Below, one piece after another: positions 1 through 5,451 of a stretch of DNA of 5,451 nt (its first letter is position 1; each line of letters starts with the position of its first letter). The position numbers and the translations under genes were made by a program. The stretch comes from CAYQDF01 sp964416175. GTDB taxonomy: Bacteria > Chloroflexota > Anaerolineae > Anaerolineales > UBA4823. The notes under the pieces were generated by a model. The model was not told the origin of the DNA, ran no database searches, and saw only the letters and a list, made by a program, of their open reading frames with translations. The DNA lies in NCBI GenBank assembly GCA_964416175.1, contig CAYQDF010000175.1, positions 1 to 5,451 on the forward strand, read 5' to 3'.

Positions 1-140
1 CGTCCGTCGCCGAGATGGTCGTCGAGGAACTGGGTGAGTTCGGTGACGCGGTCGCCGGCGAACAGCGGGTAGGTGCCCATGACGTTCGCGTGCCGGGCCG
101 CGAGCAGCTCGGCCTGGTCGTCGTGGGTGAAGTCAGCGAC
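1..140 (-). CDS. Unidentified high-GC protein fragment, in a different frame from the pyrophosphatase
   Basis: I do not recognise this protein. On the minus strand, in a frame different from the pyrophosphatase that enters from the right, the sequence is open from about 146 to the window edge, just after a TGA at 149-147. It reads VADFTHDDQAELLAARHANV, then MGTYPLFAGDRVTELTQFL, then DDHLGDG. Third positions in its last 40 codons are G or C in 37 cases by hand count. The last 40 codons of the adjacent pyrophosphatase give 26 of 40. That contrast suggests coding DNA from a very GC-rich genome. No start codon, ribosome binding site or domain motif is visible. It could be an internal piece of a gene joined here by misassembly or by real recombination. 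Less likely, it is a chance open frame. Confidence 0.4.
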
Positions 141-985
141 AAAGTATCAGAGAGCAGGCCTGCAAGCAGCAGACCAGCCAAAGCGGGCGGGGCGCTCAAC
201 CCGGCTTCCTCGATCCGTTCAGAAACCAGGGTGCTGGTGCTGCCGACAACATCGATCATGAAAGAGATGGGCACATGAGTCGTGGCAGCACCCAATCGAT
301 GATGATCAAGGATCTCGACCAGCTCAGCCTCTTCCAATGCTCCGATGGCCTGACCAGGCTCGTTGTGATCGACGAGGATCAATCGGAGACGGGGTGGATT
401 CAGTACATCCCGTTGTCTGCAGACACCAACATATGCACCATGCTCATCCACCACCCAGAAATCATCACCTTCAGCGCGGAGGATGCGGTTCAATGAATCA
501 CGAATCCTGCTTGTTGCCTGGAACTTAGGCACGTTGTTGTCCGCAGCTTCCCGGCTCGGAAGGTCGAGGATGTCCGCGATGCGCATCTCCTGACGCTTGG
601 GGTGTGGTCCGACCAATTTGGATAGGAAGGAAAACAGGCTTGGACCGTTGACCAGGCCAAACGGCGTTCCGTCCTCGTTCACGATGGGCGCCACGCCCCA
701 TGTCCGGCTGGCGATCGCCCAGGCCTCTCGAAGTGGACGATCCGGCGCGGTCGTGTCGAGGCGCAGTGACACCGATTCGAAGCGGGGAGAGGCGTCGTTC
801 AAGAGCAGCGGGCTTTCTAGACGAAGCTTTTTGAGCACCCATGTGGTCTGCGGATTGAGCGGACCAGCTCTGGCAGCGCTGACTTCCATGCCATCTCGCT
901 CCCAAAGTAACCAGGCATATCCCATCGCAGAAGCGATTGCGTCAGTATCCGGATTAACATGACCAATGACGTAGGTGCGGCTCAT
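116..985 (-). CDS. ppaC: Mn-dependent (family II, DHH) inorganic pyrophosphatase with CBS pair, truncated at C-terminus
   Basis: This cytoplasmic enzyme hydrolyses pyrophosphate to two phosphates. I translated it from ATG 985, which has GGAAG just upstream. The DHH domain opens with GHVNPDTD (residues 8-15). It is split by an insert of about 130 residues holding two CBS modules (about 70-122 and 135-197). It resumes with VDHNE (205-209), LDHHRLG (226-232), VGSTST (247-252) and LLSDTL (277-282). By family knowledge the metal ligands should be H9, D13, D15, D206, H228, H229 and D280. Their spacing (22 from D206 to H228, 51 from H229 to D280) matches B. subtilis PpaC as I recall it. No DRTGG domain fits in the insert, so this is the shorter CBS-PPase type, normally inhibited or activated by adenine nucleotides. 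Recognisable sequence ends after SPTTT (286-290). The frame stays open to the window edge but no longer resembles the family, and the DHHA2 substrate-binding domain is missing. The gene follows the molybdenum hydroxylase after 57 bases. Confidence 0.88.
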
Positions 986-988
986 AGT

Positions 989-993
989 CTTCC
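989..993 (-). promoter_or_regulatory. Ribosome binding site of the pyrophosphatase gene
   Basis: The minus strand reads GGAAG, three bases, then ATG. This is a short but plausible Shine-Dalgarno spacing, and it supports ATG 985 as the start. The protein from this ATG begins MSRTYVIGHVNPDTD, which is exactly where the family begins. Confidence 0.5.
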
Positions 994-1026
994 AGCTAAT
1001 CTGCACTGGCTGTAGGTTAGAGGCGG

Positions 1027-1049
1027 TTTACCCAATCTGTTTTTACCCA
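1027..1049. repeat. Short direct repeat TTTACCCA at the hydroxylase stop codon
   Basis: Two perfect 8-base copies of TTTACCCA lie at 1027-1034 and 1042-1049, offset by 15 bases. The right copy contains the stop codon of the molybdenum hydroxylase. The rest of the 57-base gap between the two genes shows no hairpin followed by a T run and no clear promoter. This could be a tandem binding site or chance. Confidence 0.3.
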
Positions 1050-4000
1050 GGACTCGTGAGCATCCTTAATGCTCGCCAGACCTTTTCCGGAGTGATCGGA
1101 TTGGCGTAAATGTGAATACCGCAGGCATCGAAGACGGCGTTCCCTACCGCTGGTGCAACGCCATCCATGGGGATCTCTGCCACTGCTTTCACCCCGAATG
1201 GGTGCGAAGGCTCAAAGGTTTCGACGAAAATCGTCGTCAGCTCAGGCATTTCGTGCGCCTGGAAAATGTGGTAATCGCGGAAGCTCTTTTCGCGGGCGCG
1301 TCCTTCCACATCGTACACCATTTCTTCACACACTGCATAGCCGAGCGCCTGCGTCATCCCGCCTTCGATCTGCCCCGAAGCTGTGATCGGATTGACGATC
1401 ACCCCAGAATCGACTGCCATGACGAGCTTTTCGACGACCACCTGCCCGGTCTCCACGTCCACGGTGACTTCGGCGAACTGGGCGGCAAATGGCGGCGGTG
1501 CGACCGGTGAAACATAGGAGCCGACACCCATGATCTGCTCCTGGTCCGCGTGGTGAAGGGAGTGATGGCCGATCTCCGACATCGAAACGCGGCGGCCATC
1601 CGGGGATACCGCCTGTCTGTCTGCGAGGCGGATCTCTTCGGGTGAGATCTCCGGACCGTTTCCTTGTTCGTTGAGGATGCGGGCAGCGCGCTGGCGGATT
1701 CGGGCAGCTGCCGCTTCCGCCGCCCTGACGACCGCTGCCCCCGAAATATAGGTGGTCGACGAGGCGTAGGCGCCTTTATCGAACGGCGTGAAATCTGTAT
1801 CTGATGAATATGTGATGATATCTTCAACCGGAACACCAAGCGCCTCAGCTGCCATCTGGGCAAGCACGGTATCTGACCCGGTCCCCAGGTCTGTGGCTCC
1901 CACCAGCAGGTTGAAAGAGCCGTCGTCGTTCATCTTTATACTCGCCCCGCCCATATCCAGATAGGGGATGGCGGTTCCCTGCATGACGAGCGCCACACCA
2001 ATGCCTCGGCGGAGATGAGGGGCGCCGGGCACCTGATGCCACTCAGGGTTGTTGAACTTCTGGTCCCACCCAATGGCAGCTCTGCCCTGGCGGACACACT
2101 CCTCCAATCCACAGGTCTCGATCTTCTCCGGTCGAGGTTCCCGCCCTTCACTCCAGGCAGTACTGAAGGGCTGCAGTTCTCCCTGGCGCAACGCGTTTTT
2201 CAGGCGGAATTCAATTGGATCCAATCCCAACTCGCGGGCGATTTTCTCCATGTGCCGCTCGACCGCCCAGAAACCCTGGGGGACGCCGTATCCCCGGTAG
2301 GCGCCTGCTGGTGGATGGTTCGTGTAGACGATATCGGCGAAAAACCGGATATTGGGTGAATTCCGATAAGGACCGTCTCCGACATAGAGCGCCATGGCTT
2401 TGTGACCAGTATTCCCGGTGACCGTCAATGCGTGACAGCCGTACGCGCCGGTATCGCTCAAAGCGTACATCGCATTCGCCGTGATCGTGCCGTCTAGTTT
2501 AACCCCGGTCTTCATCTTGATCCGCATCGGATGGCGAGACCGGGCAGCGATGAACTCCTCCTCACGGGTGTACTCGTATATCACTGGACGCCCGGTTGCG
2601 ATCGTCAGGTGTGCCGCGACATCTTCGATGAGCACCTCTTGCTTACCACCGAATCCTCCCCCAATCCTTGGTTTGATCACACGGATGCGTTTGATTGGAA
2701 GGCCCAGCACAGGGGCCAGCTGCCGGCGCACATGGAACGGCACCTGCGTGCTGGTCCTTATCACCAGTCTGTCATCCTCATCCCAGTAGGTGATCACAAC
2801 GTGTGGTTCGATGTGAGCCTGCTGTACTTTCGGGACTTCATAATCAGCTTCAAAAATCCGGTCAGCTTCAGAGAAACCGCGCTCCACATCTCCAATGTCG
2901 ATCCGGATGTGTGCGGCTAGATTTCTTGCGGGGTCTGAATCGGCAAAGTTAACATATTCAGGTTCGTCGTGGATGATCGGCGCGCCGGGCTTCAAAGCAT
3001 TCTCCGGATCGAAAACAGCAGGAAGGGGATCGTATTCGACCTCGATCAAATCGAGGGCTTTAAGCGCGATCTCCTCGGTTTCGGCTGCAACGAATGCCAC
3101 CCGGTCGCCCACGAAGCGCACCTTGTTGTCGAGAGAGAATGTGTCCAGCGGCCCGGGAATTGGATCAGATTGCCCTGCTGTGGAATAGATCACCCGCGGG
3201 ATGTCCTGATAAGTCAGGACAGCAGCCACGCCGCTCAGCTCCCTGGCCCGGCTGACATCGATGCGCCTGATCCGCGCATGCGCAACTGGGCTGTGCAGCA
3301 CTTTGGCGACCAGCATTCCCCGTCTCTCAAAATCTGCAGCAAAAGCAGGTTTTCCCTGAACGAGCTTCTCGGCATCGACTTTCTTCTCTGGCTTACCAAC
3401 CCTTTGCCAGGCTTCGACTTCCGGCGTAATGGCAATCTTCGGGAGGATCTGGGTCGGAGCCAGGATCTTTCCGGCATCAGGGCTGGCTGGAGTTCTTATC
3501 GGTAAATCCCCCTCATAATCGGGACCGACCTCTCCACCCCCCAGCCACTCCGGCGGGGCGGGGATCGCTCCACCGATCGGTTCGACTGCTTCCCCGCGAA
3601 GTACCGCCGCTGCGCGCAACACAGCCTGGACCGGTTTGACATAGCCGGTGCAGCGGCATAGAATTCCCGACAGAGCTTCCCTCACCTCCGATTCGGCAGG
3701 GGAAAGGTTTCGAGATAGAAGCTCCCGCGTGGCGAGGATCATCGCCGGCGTGCAGTACCCGCACTGGATAGCCCCGGTTTCAACAAAGGCGTTTTGGAGA
3801 GGATCCAGCCCCTCAGTCTGTCGCCATCCCATTTCCGGATGTTTGCCAAGGCTTTCGATTGTTTCGATCCGGCGGCCATCGGCCTGTGCGGCAATCAGCA
3901 CACAGGCATTTAACGGTTTGCCATCCAGCAGGATGGTGCATGCGCCGCAATCGCCGGTCTCACATCCATGTTTAACCCCGTAATATCCCAGGCTCCGCAA

Positions 4001-4075
4001 GACCTTTAAGAGGGTATCGCCGGGGTGGATCTCGAGCACATAGTCGGAATGGTTTATATAAAGGCTGACTCGCAT
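1043..4075 (-). CDS. Fused [2Fe-2S]/molybdopterin subunit of an XdhD (YgfN)-type molybdenum hydroxylase
   Basis: This is the catalytic and electron-transfer chain of a xanthine dehydrogenase-family hydroxylase, 1010 residues from ATG 4075. The N-terminal plant-type [2Fe-2S] domain has C38, C43, C46 and C58. The helical second-cluster domain has C105, C108, C140 and C142 (QCGYC and LCRCTGY). A proline-rich linker (about 155-235) leads to the Mo domains: GKPAFAADF (241-249), QAHIEPH (419-425), GGGFGGKQ (472-479), AYRGYGVPQ (592-600), GATDLGTGSD (726-735), and the predicted base-catalyst glutamate E967 in KAVAEIPMDG. Small and large subunits are one chain, and no FAD domain lies between them. 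This matches E. coli YgfN (XdhD), with close local resemblance around TREEEFIA and FDKGAYASS. The substrate is uncertain; purine is the default by homology. An in-frame TTG at 4159 would add 28 residues that do not look like the family. ATG 4075 matches where YgfN starts, so I prefer it. The FAD partner is encoded immediately upstream. Confidence 0.93.
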   Translation of the reverse strand: MRVSLYINHSDYVLEIHPGDTLLKVLRSLGYYGVKHGCETGDCGACTILLDGKPLNACVLIAAQADGRRIETIESLGKHPEMGWRQTEGLDPLQNAFVETGAIQCGYCTPAMILATRELLSRNLSPAESEVREALSGILCRCTGYVKPVQAVLRAAAVLRGEAVEPIGGAIPAPPEWLGGGEVGPDYEGDLPIRTPASPDAGKILAPTQILPKIAITPEVEAWQRVGKPEKKVDAEKLVQGKPAFAADFERRGMLVAKVLHSPVAHARIRRIDVSRARELSGVAAVLTYQDIPRVIYSTAGQSDPIPGPLDTFSLDNKVRFVGDRVAFVAAETEEIALKALDLIEVEYDPLPAVFDPENALKPGAPIIHDEPEYVNFADSDPARNLAAHIRIDIGDVERGFSEADRIFEADYEVPKVQQAHIEPHVVITYWDEDDRLVIRTSTQVPFHVRRQLAPVLGLPIKRIRVIKPRIGGGFGGKQEVLIEDVAAHLTIATGRPVIYEYTREEEFIAARSRHPMRIKMKTGVKLDGTITANAMYALSDTGAYGCHALTVTGNTGHKAMALYVGDGPYRNSPNIRFFADIVYTNHPPAGAYRGYGVPQGFWAVERHMEKIARELGLDPIEFRLKNALRQGELQPFSTAWSEGREPRPEKIETCGLEECVRQGRAAIGWDQKFNNPEWHQVPGAPHLRRGIGVALVMQGTAIPYLDMGGASIKMNDDGSFNLLVGATDLGTGSDTVLAQMAAEALGVPVEDIITYSSDTDFTPFDKGAYASSTTYISGAAVVRAAEAAAARIRQRAARILNEQGNGPEISPEEIRLADRQAVSPDGRRVSMSEIGHHSLHHADQEQIMGVGSYVSPVAPPPFAAQFAEVTVDVETGQVVVEKLVMAVDSGVIVNPITASGQIEGGMTQALGYAVCEEMVYDVEGRAREKSFRDYHIFQAHEMPELTTIFVETFEPSHPFGVKAVAEIPMDGVAPAVGNAVFDACGIHIYANPITPEKVWRALRMLTSPG

Positions 4076-4145
4076 AAGAGCAATTCCACGGGCATTTTCC
4101 AGGTTATCTGCGCCAGGGGGAGTTAGCAGGACATCAATCCATGAG

Positions 4146-4904
4146 TCATCCTGTGTCAATCATCGCCAAACATCTTTTGACCAGTATTTCCGCCACTTCT
4201 TGCCGATATTCCGCAGAGGCCCATTCATCCTGAGCCTGACTATACGCAGCTCGCGCCGCCATTTCCAGGCCCCCGCTGTCTGGTCCATCCATCACAAGTA
4301 TCGGTGCAGCTCCCCAACCCCCCAACGCGGCCCTGGTCCGGCCTGAAGGCCAGCGAGTGACCGCGGCGCAGACCAACGGAATGTCAGCCGGAGTTCGCCC
4401 AACGGAGGAGAAAGCCAACCTGGCATTTACAGGAATAGAAATTGATGTGATTATTCGACCAGAAAGGATCTCCTGGCGGAGCGCAAATAAATTGCCCAAT
4501 GGGATCTGCACGTCTCCAGGCTGGACGGTCAGGACTGCATCAAGCGCAAGCATCGCGGTGCCAAATGGGGATCGACCATTCGCAGAGACCAGTTTACCAG
4601 CCACAGTTGCCACCTGGCGAATGTTATAGGAGGCCTCGATGCGAACGGCATGCTTGAGGGCAGGTTGCATTCCCGCAGTATCGAGCAGGGACTGGAGGGG
4701 CACGGTTGCGCCAAACTTGTGCGTATTACCGCTTTCGCTGATTGTGTTCAATCCCAGGCCCTGCAGATCCAACACACCGAAAGGTTCGCTTGAGTATCGG
4801 TCGATCGCTGTCCCTCCGCCCATCGGAATGAATCGCATCTCGGGACTTTTCAAGATTTCCAATGCTTCAGCGAGATTATTGGGTCGTCGGTAATCTTCGA
4901 TCAT
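4146..4904 (-). CDS. FAD-binding subunit of a molybdenum hydroxylase (XdhB/CoxM/YgfM family)
   Basis: This 252-residue protein should carry the FAD that takes electrons from the Fe-S clusters of the fused subunit encoded next. It starts MIEDYRRPNNLAEAL, the usual beginning of the FAD_binding_5 (PCMH-type) domain. The first flavin loop is PMGGGTAID (27-35), followed by GATVPLQSLLD (65-75). The second loop region is NIRQVATVAGKLVSANGRSP (94-113). Family members usually show IRN-ATIGGN there, so GGN has become AGK. Residues from about 140 to the end fit a CO dehydrogenase flavoprotein C-terminal domain. The protein is shorter than typical XdhB subunits but near the size I recall for YgfM. Only two cysteines are present (in LVCAA and KRCLA), so it lacks the [4Fe-4S] insert of 4-hydroxybenzoyl-CoA reductase. 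ATG 4904 lies inside the thioesterase gene (29-base overlap) with no good Shine-Dalgarno, so translational coupling is likely. The stop is 70 bases before the fused subunit's ATG. Confidence 0.9.
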   Translation of the reverse strand: MIEDYRRPNNLAEALEILKSPEMRFIPMGGGTAIDRYSSEPFGVLDLQGLGLNTISESGNTHKFGATVPLQSLLDTAGMQPALKHAVRIEASYNIRQVATVAGKLVSANGRSPFGTAMLALDAVLTVQPGDVQIPLGNLFALRQEILSGRIITSISIPVNARLAFSSVGRTPADIPLVCAAVTRWPSGRTRAALGGWGAAPILVMDGPDSGGLEMAARAAYSQAQDEWASAEYRQEVAEILVKRCLAMIDTG

Positions 4905-5388
4905 CTTTCAGCGAGAGGTTCTCTACTTCTTCGTAGACTCGCCAACCCAATGCCTCCAGATCCTTCGACGCAAGGATATCTTCCGGCAGGTCAACGAGGA
5001 CAGCATCAGCTTCTGCAAGGAGCTCTCCATCTGGACCATAAATTATCCCTCGGCTTGTTGCTGTGCGGCTCTTCACCTTCTCTGCCTTCCCGATCAGCCT
5101 GAGGGGTTTGCCGACTGGCACATTCATCCGGTAGCGGATATCCAATCGGGCTGTGTACATGAACCGGGGAGGATCCCCATTCATAAGGGCGCGCCCGGTA
5201 ATTTCATCCAGCATGGCTGCAACAATGCCACCATGGACCACACCGGGATATCCCTGAAAGCGTTCGGGCACTGTATATTCTGCTGCAACTTCACCAGGAC
5301 CGGTCTGATAGAACCTCATCTGGAGCCCGTCCGGGTTTGCAAGCCCACAAACAAAGCAATGGCGTGAGTTAGGTTGAAGTTCGTGCAT
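4876..5388 (-). CDS. PaaI-type hotdog-fold thioesterase
   Basis: This 170-residue single hotdog domain belongs to the PaaI/4HBT group, whose members usually hydrolyse acyl- or aryl-CoA thioesters in the cytoplasm. The N-terminus has HCFVCGLANPDGLQMRF (10-26), a cysteine-pair signature common in one PaaI-like branch. The core motif is GVVHGGIVAAMLDEITGRAL (49-68), where H52-G-G and D61/E62 are the expected active-site region. The C-terminal tail (about 140-170) is charged and not conserved in any way I recognise. I chose ATG 5388 (MHELQPNSRHC). An in-frame TTG at 5418 would place a perfect TATAAT inside the coding region. The gene is first in the minus-strand cluster and overlaps the FAD-subunit gene by 29 bases, which ties it to the hydroxylase. 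The true substrate cannot be read from the sequence. Confidence 0.88.
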   Translation of the reverse strand: MHELQPNSRHCFVCGLANPDGLQMRFYQTGPGEVAAEYTVPERFQGYPGVVHGGIVAAMLDEITGRALMNGDPPRFMYTARLDIRYRMNVPVGKPLRLIGKAEKVKSRTATSRGIIYGPDGELLAEADAVLVDLPEDILASKDLEALGWRVYEEVENLSLKDDRRLPTTQ

Positions 5389-5397
5389 TTTCGTAAG

Positions 5398-5403
5398 ATT
5401 ATA
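5398..5403 (-). promoter_or_regulatory. Candidate -10 box (TATAAT) for the cluster, possibly giving a leaderless transcript
   Basis: The minus strand carries a perfect TATAAT ending nine bases before the thioesterase ATG (5388). Transcription starting about 6-9 bases downstream would begin at or within a few bases of that ATG. This fits the lack of a purine-rich Shine-Dalgarno there. No convincing -35 hexamer lies 17 bases upstream; TAGCCA at a 19-base spacing is a weak match. A single hexamer can occur by chance, so confidence is moderate. Confidence 0.45.
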
Positions 5404-5429
5404 CCCGCGGATTGGCAACGTTTGGCTAT

Positions 5430-5433
5430 GGAG
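5430..5433 (+). promoter_or_regulatory. Ribosome binding site for a divergent plus-strand gene
   Basis: GGAG lies five bases before an ATG at 5439. This is near-ideal Shine-Dalgarno spacing, and it is the main evidence that a gene begins at the right edge. Confidence 0.45.
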
Positions 5434-5438
5434 TAATT

Positions 5439-5451
5439 ATGAATGGACTGG
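5439..5451 (+). CDS. Possible start of a divergent gene, cut by the window edge
   Basis: Only the first four codons, encoding MNGL, are visible, so no function can be given. The call rests on the well-spaced GGAG upstream and on the layout: an ATG-to-ATG gap of 50 bases facing the thioesterase gene, typical of a divergent promoter region. If real, the neighbour could be a regulator or a housekeeping gene. Nothing in the window decides this. Confidence 0.35.

Noticed and set aside
15..278. Plus-strand open frame of 87 codons at the left edge
   Set aside because: Its V/G/E-rich translation is typical of the antisense of a GC-rich gene, and it crosses the apparent junction at 116-140. The minus-strand readings are more protein-like.
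597..962. Plus-strand open frame of about 120 codons
   Set aside because: It lies antisense to the pyrophosphatase, whose DHH and CBS motifs are clear. Its translation has no recognisable domain and there is no good ribosome binding site.
986..1042. Rho-independent terminator after the hydroxylase gene
   Set aside because: There is no GC-rich hairpin followed by a T run on the minus strand. The T-rich bases on the plus strand at 1040-1044 are on the wrong strand for this gene.
1112..3505. Several plus-strand open frames of 60-180 codons across this stretch
   Set aside because: All are antisense to the molybdopterin subunit, whose motifs run continuously from 4075 to 1043. They are shadows caused by its codon use.
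4146..4904. 4-hydroxybenzoyl-CoA reductase beta subunit
   Set aside because: That subunit carries a cysteine-rich [4Fe-4S] insert. This protein has only two isolated cysteines and is too short.
5389..5418. TTG at 5418 as the thioesterase start
   Set aside because: It adds ten residues outside the family alignment, has no ribosome binding site, and would place TATAAT inside the coding region.
1..5451. RNA genes, CRISPR array, insertion sequence or phage element
   Set aside because: No tRNA-like cloverleaf, regularly spaced repeats, transposase motif or terminal inverted repeats were seen by eye on either strand.

Overview
This window looks like a piece of a bacterial, probably environmental or metagenome-derived, genome. 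Codon use is moderately GC-rich across most of it. The gene content (a fused molybdenum hydroxylase, a CBS-domain inorganic pyrophosphatase, and a possible leaderless transcript) would fit an anaerobic or facultative lineage such as Chloroflexota or Clostridia-like Bacillota. That placement is a weak inference, and no taxonomic marker is present.

Almost all coding is on the minus strand, so the gene order reads right to left. At the right edge lie a short divergent promoter region (about 5389-5438) and the first codons of a plus-strand gene. Then come a hotdog-fold PaaI-type thioesterase (5388-4876), an FAD-binding subunit of the xanthine dehydrogenase/CO dehydrogenase family (4904-4146), and a large fused [2Fe-2S] plus molybdopterin subunit (4075-1043). 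Last is a family II (Mn-dependent, DHH-type) inorganic pyrophosphatase with a CBS-domain pair (985 to about 116). The first two genes overlap by 29 bases. Gaps of 70 and 57 bases separate the others, so the four could be one transcription unit.

The FAD and fused Fe-S/Mo proteins should form one molybdenum hydroxylase: substrate is oxidised at the Mo-pterin site, and electrons pass through two [2Fe-2S] clusters to FAD. Architecture and local sequence resemble E. coli YgfN (XdhD), whose neighbour YgfM is also a small FAD subunit. Unlike my recollection of YgfN, all eight cluster cysteines are present here. The substrate is unknown. The XdhD resemblance suggests purines, while the linked thioesterase raises the possibility of an acyl- or aryl-CoA substrate or product.

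The left end is abnormal. The pyrophosphatase matches its family up to the SDT...SPTTT motif (about position 116) and then stops making sense. In a different minus-strand frame, the last ~140 bases read as a well-behaved protein fragment with nearly all G/C third positions. This points to an assembly chimera or a real truncation/insertion at about 116-140. I saw no RNA genes, CRISPR array, insertion sequence or convincing terminator.
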